Source: Pegoplata infirma
Taxonomy: Eukaryota > Arthropoda > Insecta > Diptera > Anthomyiidae
Length of the DNA: 64,000 nucleotides
Direction: 5' to 3'
Assembly: GCA_963921195.1 (NCBI GenBank)
Contig: OY992540.1
Span: 129,022,671-129,086,670 of the forward strand
The translations under genes were made by a program, and so were the position numbers. The notes beneath the pieces were generated by a model. That model saw nothing but the letters and a program-made list of their open reading frames with translations. It had not been told where the DNA came from and ran no database searches. Of this stretch, positions 32,426 through 44,615 are shown piece by piece (within the stretch, counting starts at the first letter, position 1; the number at the start of each line of letters is the position of its first letter).

Positions 32426-33599
32426 TATAGATGTGCGCGTGAGTGATTTTTGACTCACACTCACGACAGGAGTTATTGAATAACGCACACTCACGTACAT
32501 ATTTTTATACCCTCCACTTAGTGATAGAGGGTATATATAAGTTTGTCATTCCGTTTGTAACTCATCGAAATATCGGTCTGGGACCCCATAAAGTATATAT
32601 ATTCATGATGCCCGATCGATTTTAAGACATTCTAGCGATGTCCGTCTGTCCGTCTGTCCGTCTGTCTGTCTGTCTGTGGAAAATGCTCTCGCGGACAAAA
32701 TATTGCACAGAGATGACTGAAACTTAACATATATATTGGAAGTTCTCCCGAGAAGTTTGGTATTACATTTGAGCGATATCGGTTCAGCGGTTCAAAAGTT
32801 ATGAACGCAAATGTAAGCACACCTCAAAAATTTCAGTATATTCAACATAACCTAAAAATACAAAATGCTTTAATTCGGCTTCTGGTTGACATATGTGAAC
32901 ATAATTGAACAACAAATGGTATTTAAACAAGTACGAACATATTTTTTGAAAAAAAAGAAAAAAATCGCGGAGTTTTTTTTAACAGAATTTTTTGTCTCGG
33001 AAATTTTTTTTTTTTTTTCAAAAGTAATTTCCTTTTAAATAAAGTTGTTTGCAATAATCTTTTTGAAATTGTGGAGGGTATTACTACATTCGGCAAGGCC
33101 GAATTTAACTTTTTTACTTGTTTCTACTCACACTCACTCACAATCACGTGAGTAATTTTAATAGAACTCACACTCACATGCACTCACGCAAGCTTCCTTC
33201 ATACTCACGTTGACTCACACTCACATTTCAACTCTTATTTATACAAAAAAAATTTCTAAGACAAAAATTTCAAAAATGTTCAGCAAAATTTAAAGTTCAG
33301 CGAAATTTTACAATTTTTTTTTTTGCTATTTGTGGGACGAAAAGCCAAATTTTAAAATTTTGTTGTTGCTTTTTTGGTTTGAAAGGAAATATAAAGGGAA
33401 AATAAATCACTCAAACTCACACAAAAAAATCGACTCACGCACACTCACTCACGCAAAAATCTTACTCACTCACGCAATTTTTTTCTCCACTTACACTCAC
33501 TCACAATCACGTGAGTAAAATTGAATTCAGTCACACTCACGCGTGATCACGCGTGAATCACGTGAATTACGCTCTAATCTGCTCATGTGCCCATCTCTG
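32426..33599. mobile_element. hAT-type element rich in CACGTGA and ACTCACACTCAC
   Basis: TATAGATGTGCGCGTGAGTG at the left and CATGTGCCCATCTCTG at the right give imperfect TIRs; the TSD GTTAAAAC is perfect (32418-32425, 33600-33607). Subterminal parts consist of ACTCACACTCACG, TCACGTGAGT and CACGCGTGA words. A mini-me copy (32502-33123) sits inside. No transposase frame. Confidence 0.85.
32502..33123 (+). mobile_element. mini-me/DINE-1-like copy E, short
   Basis: TTTTTATACCCTCCACTTAG hairpin, core, (GTCY)n at 32641-32676, then a body different from A and B. The 3' end is TTGTGGAGGGTATTACTACA, the perfect hairpin TTCGGCAAGGCCGAA and TTTACTTGTTT. At about 620 bp with both ends it is a compact complete copy, inserted in the CACGTGA element. 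Confidence 0.88.
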
Positions 33600-33607
33600 G
33601 TTAAAAC

Positions 33608-34598
33608 ATCGTATTAATATCTTTTAAACTCACGGTTTGAGAAGAGAACACGCCATTATTGAATTTTCTATGTACCGTTTTTTTTTAATGGAATACCAGT
33701 TTTAATTGTAAACTTTAAACATATTTACTGCCAAATTAAATATTTTGGTTTCCGACACTATGCACGAAAATGAGCGATAAAATTTAAAATTTTTTTTATC
33801 AGTTTTTTCTTTAACGATCTGTATAGTGAAAAAATTTAAATAAATCGTATTATTTATGTGCAGGCCAACAGTACGTATGCTTAATATTGAATTTAAAAAA
33901 ATATTACTCATACGTACAGAGATCAACTTATGTTGTTCCACAATCGAAATTGAGTGAACAGAATATAAAATGAAACTGTTAAAATGTACTTACTACATAT
34001 CGGTTAAAATTACGATACAAAAACACAAATCTGGACTTGGGTCTTCAGATTTTTTTTTTATATTATGAAAACAGATACTATATGGAGCCATTTAGACATA
34101 CCCAATTATAGTTAAATTTAGTTTAAAATCTAGCGTTTTTTTTTTTATTTTTTTAAAAATCACAAAGAATTTAAAGAGTGGTGTAGTTCGACGAGCTATA
34201 ACTTCTTAAGTAAATATCAGATTTTTATTATCAAAATTGAAATTAAAAGCTTAAGTCCTCTATATTAAACGTAAGAGTTCCAAAAAATTTGTGTCATTAA
34301 AAAATACATTTTAAATGCAAATACATTTTTTAGTGCATTTTCGTCAACTTTTAGCCTTTTTGATTTTTTACAAATTAAAAAAATTTTGCGATTTACAACA
34401 TTTTTCAGTGATTTTCCATGTAAAATCTTACTATGAGTCCAAAATGATGTCCAAAAGTTTTAAAGTAGAACAGTTTTCGAGACATTGCTAACTTTTCAAA
34501 ATTTCAACTATTTAAAAATTCGGGTTTACTTGTATAAAAATATCTTCTGAACAAATCGATGGATTAAATTTTTTTTGTTTTTAAATTAATGGTAATAA
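33608..34598. other. AT-rich spacer, no supported feature
   Basis: Short frames (33702-33941 minus and others) lack recognisable domains. Phrases like TTCGACGAGCTATAACTTC and AGTCCAAAATGATGTCC have the style of mini-me bodies, but no ends are seen. Confidence 0.45.
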
Positions 34599-35150
34599 TA
34601 GGGATGTGATTTAAATGCAAATGCATGTTTTTTGTCGATAGTCTAAAAACGATATGGACCAATTTTCTTTCCGAATCAACAAATTTGCGTTGAAATGGCA
34701 TCGATTTGTTTTTGCATATTTTGCTGAAAATGCATATTTTGATTTTAAATGCATATTTTGTGGATATTTCCAATTTTTAAGTGTATATTTTTGCATATTT
34801 TGACATAAATTAGCAAAAACAATTAGCAAAAATTTATTTGTTTCAAAAACTATTAATTTAATTTTAAAAATTTATTTTGAAAATAGGATTTTTTTTTTTT
34901 TTATTTTTTTTATAGATTGTCTTAATTTTTAAATAAATCTTGCTTACATACATAGTTTCAAATGTTAGTATGTATTTAAATCCGGTGTTTTTTTTTTTTT
35001 TTGCTTTTAAAGAATTTTTTTATATGAAAACTAGATTTTTATTTCACACATTTTATTTTTTTAGTGCATATTTTTAGGGGTTTTACTGCATATTTTAAAT
35101 TTTTTAAAGCATATTTTTGATTTTTTAGTGCATGAAAATCTGATCCCTAG
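34599..35150. mobile_element. hAT-like MITE with TGCATATTTT subterminal repeats
   Basis: TAGGGATGTGATTTAAATGC at the left, GCATGAAAATCTGATCCCTA at the right; GTAATAA is repeated on both sides (34592-34598, 35151-35157). TGCATATTTTG or a close variant occurs about ten times, in one orientation on the left (34728-34800) and with GTGCATATTTTTA forms on the right. Seven bases of TSD, so hAT is likely but not proven. Confidence 0.75.
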
Positions 35151-35173
35151 TAATAAAATATTTTATCAATTTT

Positions 35174-38100
35174 ACATACACCACTCTGTGGTACAGGATA
35201 TAATGAGTTTGTGCTGATGTTTGTAACTACCAGAAATATTAATCCTAGACCTACCTTCAAGTATACCGATTGACTCAGAATCACTTTGAGTCGATTTAGC
35301 GATGTCCATCCGTCCGTCTGTCAATCTATCGGTTTAAGCACGATACAGGTCGCAATTTTCAACCAATTGACTTGAAATTTGAAACTTAAGCATCTTTTGG
35401 CCTAAGGACGAAGCCTATTGAAATTAAAAAAAAATCGGCCCATGTAAAGGCCTAGGCCCTATACAAACGCCCCTTTGGATTAAGGTTAAATGACTCTAAT
35501 AACTGTATTTTAACAGATATCGCTTTGAAATTTAACAGCTAATTAAATTTTGTATGCACGAATCATCATTCCAAATTTCAAAGGAATCGGGTCAGACCTT
35601 CTGGTAGTCCCCATACAAACCACCCCCCGATATTCACATAAGAAGAATTCCAAAATTTTTGACTACAAAAAAAACACTTTTTCGGCCTTACCTATTTTAA
35701 TTGTCTTAAAAATTGGTATATATGTTCTTCTGATTTTTGTTGAATTTCGGTTTTTGTTATTTAGTCAAAATTGTGAATGGTTCGCGTTTTATCGCTGTTC
35801 AAAATTGGTATTTTGCAACAATTGTATGATAAATGCACAATGTTTAAATGATCATATCTTTGGAACGCATCATCCGATTGCCACGAAATAAAGCGCAAAA
35901 TAATGGTTATGTCCTTTACTTAGAACAGAATTTTGAAAAAGGATAGGATGCTTCGCAAAAAGGATATTGAAATTAAAAAAATGTCCTTAATTTGCAAATA
36001 TCTCAAAATGCGTATCTTTAATTTTCCTATATTTTTTGGCACATATAGCCCAAAATGTGCTTAACAACATATCCAAATCCCAAATTGGGGTGATAAGTGG
36101 TTTAATTGTAAACGCGGTTTCATGAAACGCCTTATTGATTTTTGTTAATGACTCTCGTTTACAAATGAAAAACAATTTCTGCGCACTAACTGCGAATTAT
36201 TTTTTTATATGTATTTTTGATCGCTAAACTCAAAAATTTCATTAAAACTACATTTCGCGAATACATTTTTGTTAAATGAATTTTTTAGCGTTTTTTGGAG
36301 GTATTTTAACTATTTTGCTAATATCTTTAGTTCTATTTATCTGATCTGCTCGCGATAAAAACCAAACTAAAGATAATCAAATTTCCAACAATTCCTACAT
36401 TCATCATTTTCTCGTCAGTTCATAGCTTTACGCGCAAATAATTTTTTTTAGCGTTATTTGAAGGTATTTTGACTATTTTTCTTATATCTTGAGTTCCGTT
36501 TATCTGATCCTTCCGAAATAAGAACCAAATTAAAGACAATCAAATTTCCAACAAATCCTTCATTCATTATTTGTATATCAGTTCATAACTTTACGCGCAA
36601 TAGACAGACATATGACTAATATAAGTTTTTTGATTAACAAATCGTTAAAAAAATTAAAGAAATAGAAATCTTTGCAATTAATTAAGTTTTTTTATTTATT
36701 TGCAAAGCCTGAACATTAAGATATATAATAAAGTTGATTTGATGAAAATCAATTGGTTTACTCCGAAGTTATCACAAATTATATTAAAATACATGAGAAA
36801 AGCACTAAAGGTATTATATATTGATATATAAAAAAAGTAAAAAATTAAGCTGTTTAAAAAAAACAAGGAAAATCTTTAGGGTAGTTTCATAAAATTTTTC
36901 ATAACTTTGGTATTTGCTCATAGACTTGAATGAAACCCTTTTATAATCGTTGTAAATGTTCAGGCTTTTAAGGTAAATAAAAAAAATTGCTAATTTGTAA
37001 CGATTTCTGTTTTTTAAAATTTTTTTAAAAATGAGCTTTGTTAATAAAAGAAATTGCCTTTCCTTGTTTGCCTATTGCGCGTAAAGTTATGAACTGATAT
37101 AAAAATAATAAATGAAGGATTTGTTGGAAATTTGATTGTCTTTAATTTGGTTCTTATTTCGGAAGGATCAGATAAACGGAACTCAAGATATAAGAAAAAT
37201 AGTCAAAATACCTCCAAATAACGCTAAAAAATTTATTTGCGCGTAAAGCTATGAACTGATGAAAAAATGATGAATATAGGATTTGATGGAAATTTGATTA
37301 TCTTTAGTTTGGTTTTTATTGCGAGAACATCAGATAAACAGAACTTAAGATATAAGCAAAATAGTTAAAATACCTCCAAAAAACGCTAAAAAAATTCATT
37401 TAACAAAAATGTATTCGCGAAATGTTGTTTTAATGAAATTTTTGAGTTTAGCGATCAAAAATACATATAAAAAAATTATTCGCGGTTAATGCGCAGAAAT
37501 TGTTTTTTATTTGTAAACGAGAGTTATTAACAAAAATCAATAAGACGTTTTATGAAAACGCGTTTACAATTAAACCACTTATCACCCCAATTTGGGATTT
37601 GCATATGTTGTTAAGTACATTTTGGGCTATATGCGCAAAAAAATAAAGGAAAATTAAAGATACGCATTTTGAGATATTTGCAAATTAAGGACATTTTTTT
37701 AATTTCAATATCCTTTTTGCGAAGCATCCTATCCTTTTTCAAAATTCTATTTTAAGTACAGGACATAACCATTATTTTGCGCTTTATTTCGTGATAATCG
37801 GATGATGCGTTCCAAAGATACGATCATTTAAACATTATGTATTTCTCATAAAATTGTGGCAAAATACCAACTTTAAACAGCGATAAAACGCGAAACATTC
37901 ACAATTTCGACTAAATAACAAAAACCGAAATTCAATAAAAATCAGAAGAATGGATATGTTAATTTTTGGATACATTGAACCACCATCGGCTGATTGGCTA
38001 TGCTATTTTAAATGGAACCAGTCATAAGTAATTTGATAAAAATTTTATTTTAAGGTGTTAAACGTGTACTTTATTAACCAAATCAAATTGGAATATAATT

Positions 38101-38349
38101 GGACCATTTTTGGACTTAGTCCCCCATATCAAAATTTCGGCCGATATTTAGTTAAATCGGTCTATTGGCATAAATAAACCAATTCCACTAAAATTAGATC
38201 TGTGTGTCTTTTCTACACTAAATAAAAATCTAACAAAAGATAGATCAAATCGGTTCATGTTTGGACTTGAGACCCATTTTCCGGAAAATACTGGTGTAGG
38301 GTATCAAATGGTCGGTCTTGACCGACTTCAACTTTCTTACTTGTTTTTT
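35174..38349 (+). mobile_element. Diverged mini-me/DINE-1-like copy G
   Basis: 5' hairpin ACCACTCTGTGGTACAGGAT, GAGTTTGTGCTGATGTTTGT, a core GAGTCGATTTAGCGATGTCC and a short (GTCY)n tract at 35308-35322. The 3' end is GGTCGGTCTTGACCGAC then TTTCTTACTTGTTT. The sequence of both hairpins differs from copies A-E but the pairing is kept. A large foldback (about 35721-37956) is inserted in the body. Confidence 0.75.
35721..37956. mobile_element. 2.2-kb foldback inside copy G
   Basis: ATGTTCTTCTGATTTTTGTT at the left faces AATAAAAATCAGAAGAATGG at the right. Arms of about 1 kb pair almost throughout (for example GGATAGGATGCTTCGCAAAA at 35941 and its complement at 37708). The centre is near 36840. 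TA lies next to both ends but the exact edge is unclear. No gene; frames here are arm shadows. Confidence 0.85.
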
Positions 38350-38984
38350 TTTTTCAGTTACAAAAGTTTAAAAAGTCGAAAATTGTCAGTATAATTTTCA
38401 CCAGAACGAACATGATATTGTTTGAATATTAGTGGTGTTTTTGTCGATCCGAATATAAATTTTTCACACAAATTTTTGTCTATATACGCTTAGCTAAGAC
38501 ATAAAATTTATAAGTGCTTAAAAATTAAGCACTTACAAAAATGCTACCAAGTTTCCTAATTTGTTATCTTTTTAATTATCTACGTCTGTTTTAAATGTCA
38601 ACAAAAAATATTAAATTTGTTTTTAATTTTTTTTGCTTATTTTTTTTTTTATAAAAAATACAAAACGGAATCAAAGAATATTGATTGTGGAGTTCCAATA
38701 AGTTTAAAGGAAATAAACAACATATTAAAAAACACGAAAGGATAATTAAAGGCCGGGAGCTGACAACAACTGCTGGAAGAAAGTTTTAGGTAGCTGCCAC
38801 CAGAAGCTTCAACAATAAAAATCATGTTTTTTCGTTGTGATGAAAAGAACACATAAAATAAATATTTCTTTAAAAAATATATAATCTTCCCCAGGATTGA
38901 CTCATCTTTTCATAAAAACAAAACTCATGTTCTGACAAATCATAGATTCAGAGGCAATTTTCCATTGAAAAACATAAATACATA
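38350..38984. other. AT-rich spacer, no supported feature
   Basis: Nothing recognisable apart from a short mixed-composition patch at 38750-38820 (GGCCGGGAGCTGACAACAAC). A minus-strand frame at 38649-38852 covers it but shows no known domain. Confidence 0.45.
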
Positions 38985-41021
38985 TGGGGCATTCCAAGCC
39001 AAATCACTCAGTTTTAGACCCGACCCCTTTCGATTTATTTTATTTTTGGATATGTTTTAGTACTTATTAAATGCAACTTGGACACCAATTTTCAGCCTTT
39101 TATTCCAAGATGGTGTTGAGTAATCAATTTTTCAAAATGGCAATTTTCTCCAAAAAATTAAAAAATTGAAATTTTTAATTAATTTTGACCATTAAAAAAT
39201 ATAGATATTTTAAAAAAAGTTGGACAACGTTTTGTTGGTATTTAAATGTAGTTTTAGAAAAAAAATATGAAAAAATTATTCGAAGTAATTATCACTTATT
39301 TTTTGACGTTTAAAAATTAAAATCGACTTTTTGAAAAAGTCCGAAACCTTCGATTTTTTTGTAAAAAACTATAAAAATTCTACTCTAAATTACGCAACTT
39401 TTAAGCCATAACTCGAGATGTGATCACAATTCTTTCTATTTTTTTTTAATTTTTAAAATTGCACCTTTTATGTTTTGGCTCTGATTTATTTTATATGGAG
39501 CTCCAAAAAAAAAAAAATTGGTAGATACTGACCCTAACTTACACTAAATATACTCATTTGGAGGTAAATATACGTCTCACAAAAATTTAGGATGATCGGA
39601 CATGGGTAAGGCGTTTAGCATGGTCCTTGAAGTTTAAAAAACGGATTACAAGGAAAAATATGAATTTTTTTCTGTTTTCGCAATTTTTTTGGTATTTTAA
39701 GTTAAGTTTTAATTCAAGTGATTACAGAATTATGGTGTGGAGTAAAATGCCTTTCTAATAAGGTACTAAAAACTAAAATCGGCTGAAAATCAGCCAAGTT
39801 ATTACAACTGCCCCAGGCATCTAGCGTGTGCCATACCACTTGATTAAAAAATACGTGTCCCTTTTTTTAAATTTATTGAAATTTTCTACTGTAATAACAT
39901 TTTTTCATTATTCATGTTTCAGTGTAATATTTTTTTGGTTTTTCCAAATTTTAAAACAAAAAAAAGATTTTTTTTTTTTAAAATAGAGATTTCAAAAGGG
40001 TGTTGAAAATGCAGGCATTTTTAGCACTAATTTAAAAAATGTTAGCAAAACACAATATGAAAAATACTTGTCATCTAATTACATTTGAACTTGAAGAATA
40101 AAAAAATGTTATTACAGTAGAAAATTTCAATGAATTTCCAAAATAGTATTATATTGCTTAATCAAGTGTTCTGCCATACGTTAGATGCCTGGGGAAGTTG
40201 TAATAACTTGGCTGATTTTCAACCGATTTCAGTCTTTGGTACCTTATTAGAGAGGCATTTTACTCCGTATTATAATTCTGTAACCACTTTAATTAAAACT
40301 TAACTTAAAATACCAAAAAAATTGAGAAAACAGAAAAAAATTCATATTTTTCCTTGCAATCCGTTTTCTAAACTTCAAGGCCCATGCGGTACACCTTATC
40401 CATGTCCGATCGTTCTTAATTTTTGTGAGGCGTATTTTTGCCTCGAAGTGAATATATCTAGGGTAAGTTAGGGTCAGTATCTACCAATGTAATTTTTTTG
40501 GAGCACCATACAAAATAAATCAGAGTCAAAAAATAAAAGGTGCAATTTTCAAAATTTGAAAAAAAATAGAACAAATTGCGATCACATCTCGAATTATGGC
40601 TTAAAAGTTGCGTAATTAAGAGTAGAACTTTTAGACGTTTGTAAAAAAAAAATCGAAGGATTCGGACTTTTTCAAAAAGTCGATTTTAATTTTTAAACGT
40701 TAAAAAATAAGTGATAATTACTTCGAATAATTTTTTTAATATTTTTTTCTAAAACTACATTTAAATACCAACAAAACGTTGTCCAACTTTTTTTAAGATA
40801 TCTATATTTTTAACTGGTCAAAATTAATTGAAATTTTTAACTTTTCCATTTTTTTGAAAAAATCGCCATTTTGAAAAATTGATTACTCAGCACTATCTTG
40901 GAATAAAAGGCTGAAAATTGGTGCCCAAGTTGCATTTAATAAGTACTAAAACATATTCAAAAATAAAATAAATCGAAAGGGGTCGGGTCTAAAAGTGAGT
41001 GATTTGGCCTGGAATGCCCCA
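38985..41021. mobile_element. 2-kb TA-flanked palindrome, copy 2
   Basis: TGGGGCATTCCAAGCCAAAT and GGCCTGGAATGCCCCA are the ends, flanked by TA (38983-38984, 41022-41023). It is the same element as 28559-30551 but in the opposite orientation: the arm-specific phrase CGTGTGCCATACCAC is in the left arm here and in the right arm there. Both arms are full length. Confidence 0.92.
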
Positions 41022-41333
41022 TATGTATTAGGGTCACGGAAGTAAAGTTAGGTAAACGAACAAAACTTGACGGGAGGGAAACAATTTTCTCCTTGCAAAA
41101 CTGACATTACCTCTAGGGAAGTTCACAGTTTTTGACTTGGATCTGAAACGCAAATTTCTTCCCTGTAGTGGATGTGGTCATAAAAATGTTATAAATAATG
41201 ATTAATCCTTATTTAAAAAAATAATACAATAAATATGATGGGGAATTTCAGTAAAATTTTTTTAATTTCTTTTATTTTATAGCAAACGTCAGTTTTTATT
41301 TCCATTTTTGACACAAATAAAAAGTAGTACCAA
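41022..41333. other. Spacer, no supported feature
   Basis: AGGGTCACGGAAGTAAAGTT and GGGAGGGAAACAATTTTCTC stand out slightly, but no ends, repeats or frames are supported. Confidence 0.4.
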
Positions 41334-41820
41334 CCCAGCAAAAATTGGCATTACTAGTAATGGGTTTTGTAATCCGAAACAGATGTTAATAAGTAGTTAC
41401 TTATTGAATGAAACACTAATTATTTTAACAAGGGCGTGAGACAAAAATAACTAGTGAAGAGTATGGAGATAAATAAGTAGTTACTGCCTCGGATTACAAA
41501 TAAGAAGTAAACACCCATTACCAATAAGAAGTAAAATAATTAGTTAATTAAAACTTTTAAAATTTAACTTGTTTTTACTTAAACTTAAAAATTGCGTAAT
41601 TTTTATTAAGTTTTTAAGTACTTTTTAAGTTAATTGAATTGTAAAGGTTAAAAACTGCAAGTGCAAGAAGATATTATTACTTAGAGGTGCTTTTATAACA
41701 TATTACTGAGAACTAGTTACTTTTGGGGTTAAAATAATGTTAATGGTAATGGGTACTCATTATAAATAATCTACTTGGTAATGATTACTTTTCACAACTC
41801 ATTACCATGTTTTTGCTGGG
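41334..41820. mobile_element. CCCAGCAAAAA-ended MITE with AAGTAGTTACTTATTG body
   Basis: CCCAGCAAAAATTGGCATTA at the left and TTACCATGTTTTTGCTGGG at the right. The body is filled with GGTAATGAGTAC, AGTAGTTACTT and AATAAGAAGTAA words. Same ends and word as 47554-47988. Flanked by AA rather than TA. Confidence 0.75.
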
Positions 41821-42049
41821 AAGTTAGTTTAGTTAAGCGGATATGTCGTTTTTTTCGAAGCAGTTTATCTAAGCGTTCATAGGAATCGATAAAAACACCA
41901 CTATTGTTGAAATAAAACAAAAACTCCGTAGGTCCGTAGGAGAAATTTTTTTTGAACTCTGGGTTCTAAACCTTATATTATCCGGTATTAAATGTAACCG
42001 GTAACTAAGTTCCGGCGGACGTGCTAGTGCATTCATAAAAAGAATTATT

Positions 42050-42400
42050 TTTTTTTGTGGTACAGGGTATAATTAGTTTGTGCGGGTGGTTGTAAAGGTG
42101 GGTCTATGACCGATATAATGGTCATAGACCTACCTTTAAGCATACCGATCGACTCAGAATCCCATTTTTAGCCGATTAAGTGATATCTGTCTGTCTGTCC
42201 GTATGTCAATGTAAACACGACACAGCAATACGCAATTTCCAGTCAATTGACCTAAAATAAGCAACTTAAACTTCGTTTGGAACCAGGACAAAAAGTATTG
42301 AAATAAGAAAACATCGGTTCATTTTAGACGAAGTCCCCATTAAAATGTCCCCTTTAAATTTGACTCAAATGACTTTAATAACAAAAGCCCTGTTTTCGCT
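42050..42400 (+). mobile_element. Diverged mini-me/DINE-1-like copy H, 5' part
   Basis: GTGGTACAGGGTATAATTAG, TTTGTGCGGGTGGTTGTAA, a core GCCGATTAAGTGATATCTGT and a short GTCTGTCTGTCCGTATGTC tract, then a body like that of copy G (GTCAATTGACCT.. ATTGAAATAAGAAAACATCG). No 3' hairpin found; probably truncated. Confidence 0.65.
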
Positions 42401-43120
42401 TAACCGTTTATATGTTAACATTCAGAGTTTAACCGAAAACGCATCCACGTTTAACAAAGTGTACTTGGCATCACTGTTGTTGTATGTCAAAATTTATTAA
42501 GGCAACCAAGAAAAAAGGTTTATGTCTGGGATATAACAAGAAAAGTGGGTGTGTCTATGCGATTTCATTAAAAATGTGAACTTGCCATCACTTTTTATTG
42601 TAGCTTAAAACTAACGCCGATCATTATACACGCTAAAAATAAGAGTGAATAATTTAAAATTTGTATGGGTTAGCGTATATACGGTAATATATAGCGCTAA
42701 TATTATAACACAGTGTTTAGACTACTATCATACGACAAAATCGATTGTAATCGCTGTCATTGGTAATGTGGACATTTTTTATTTTTGTGATCTTATACCT
42801 GTTCTACTATACAATACTAGCAATTCAGTGTTTAAACTAAATTGCTTACCATCAAGAAAATATGTTTTTATCAAATTTTTTGTCTAATTTATAATTTTTA
42901 GCAACATTTTATTAAAATTAACCAACAATATTTTTCAAATGGTGGTTTTTGACAATAACGGTTGTTTTGGACAGCGTTTACCCTTCCCGCGGTTAAAAAT
43001 ATCTTCTAATGAAATTTTAGTAATTACGTTCAAAAAAAAAAAAAAAAAAAATTGGCAAATTATTAGAAAAAGTCTCGTAATCCCATTTTACCAATATTTA
43101 ACAGTTTTCATGTTTTTTTA
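42401..43120. other. AT-rich spacer, no supported feature
   Basis: A frame at 42645-42887 has no recognisable domain. Nothing else seen. Confidence 0.4.
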
Positions 43121-43638
43121 ACAAAAAGTTTTTGATCGAAATTTACATTTTGTTTTGTAATTTTACATTTTTTTTAGTAATTTTACAAATTTCCAAGTTT
43201 TTTTTACAAAAAAGATCTAGTAAATTATGGAGAATTCCTTGTAAGTTTTATTGTGCCAAAAAAAGTTGAAAATTTACAATATTATTGGTAAAAAGCTTGT
43301 AAAACTACAAAAAATATCGTTATTTTTACTAGGAATTCTCGTAAAATAGGAGGTAGTTAATATTCGTTTATTTTACGAAAGAAGCATTTACATTAATTTT
43401 TTCGTTAGTTTCGTAAAATTACGAACAATTTCACAACATTTTCTTCATAATATAAAGTCAACATTCGTAAATAATACGAAAAAAATATTTACTAATCAAT
43501 TTCGTTACTTTCGTAAAAATACGAAACTTATTACAAAAGATTTTCGTAGTATGAAGTCATATGTGTATCTCGGAAAAAAGAAAAAAGAACTAATTTTTTT
43601 TTTTTTTTCGAAAAATGTTGCATGGATTTTTTTCGGTG
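43121..43638. mobile_element. Block of TTCGTAAAATTACGAA words with a CACCGAAAAAAA end
   Basis: TTTCGTAAAATTACGAA and its complement recur in degenerate form (43375-43560), with AATTTTACAAATTT variants upstream. The right end reads TTTTTTTCGGTG|TA, on the minus strand TA|CACCGAAAAAAATCC, matching the CAC..GAAAA ends of the TA-flanked family. The left end was not located. Confidence 0.5.
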
Positions 43639-44099
43639 TATATCGGGTGGTTAGGCTGATAAAGTTAAACGCAAAAAATAATCCAAAAAATTAAATAGTA
43701 AAAATATTTGTTCAGAGCTTTTTAACAAACTCTTGTTGATGTTATGCGACACTATTGTAGGCCAATAAAAGGTAGGCTATGACCGACATTAAGTCTCAGA
43801 TTTTTATTTTTCTTTATTAAGTTATACAACATTTTATTTATGTAGAAAATTTATTGTTACTCATTATTCAGTTTATAATTCATCTATTTTGTATTCGCTT
43901 TGAATAAGACTATCTGTTCGTTGTTAAATACATACATTTATGTTTTGGTAGCATAAAGAATAATGATAATTATATTTTATTTGCAGAGATGCCAACTATT
44001 TGAGAGCAAAACGCGCACAAAAATTTTATAAACGGGTAAAAACGCGTAAATTTGTTTAAAATAAAGGGTAAAAAAGCACTGCACTATTTTTGTAAATAG

Positions 44100-44615
44100 A
44101 TAGTTCTTCAAGGGAAAACATTTTCCCCTTAGTCCGATTTGACCATCTTTTCCGAACTTAATACTGCTTTTCACAGACAGACAGACGGACATTCAAAAAA
44201 TGTCTTTGAATCGATCATAAATCAGTAGTGTCCGACCGAATACACCTTTTTTGGCCGAAGCCGAATATTCGGCCAAAATTTCACTATTCGGCCAAACCGA
44301 AGCCGAATATTAAAAAAAAAATGTTTTTAGTTGGAAAACACTTAGTAAAATGTTTTTGTGGCCTTCTAATGTGATTCAAAGTTAGTTTAGTGTGTTTTTC
44401 AACACGTGAGCACAAATATTGTACAATTATTCGGTATTCGGCCTATTCGGCCAAAATTGTGGCCGAAGCCGAATAGTGGCCGAATAGTGCTTTTTGGCAG
44501 AAGCCGAATATTCGGTCGGACACTATAAATCAGTAAAATATATACTTTGTGAAGTCTCCGACTAATATTTCGACGCGTTACATTCAAAATATACTTTGTT
44601 TGGAGGCTATAAAAA
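44100..44615 (-). mobile_element. mini-me/DINE-1-like copy I
   Basis: On the minus strand: TTTTTATAGCCTCCAAAC, CGTCGAAATATTAGTCGGAG, AAGTATATATTTTACTGATT, [insertion], TTTATGATCGATTCAAAGAC, a (GTCY)n tract at 44170-44190, then TTTGGAAAAGATGG.. matching copy F. 3' end not seen. Confidence 0.65.
44226..44525. mobile_element. hAT-type palindromic MITE (TAGTGTCCGACCG ends), copy 2
   Basis: TAGTGTCCGACCGAATA and TATTCGGTCGGACACTA, with a perfect TSD TAAATCAG (44218-44225, 44526-44533). GCCGAATATTCGGCC words fill the subterminal parts. Same family as 30645-31026, and again inserted within the AT-rich core side of a mini-me copy. Confidence 0.93.
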
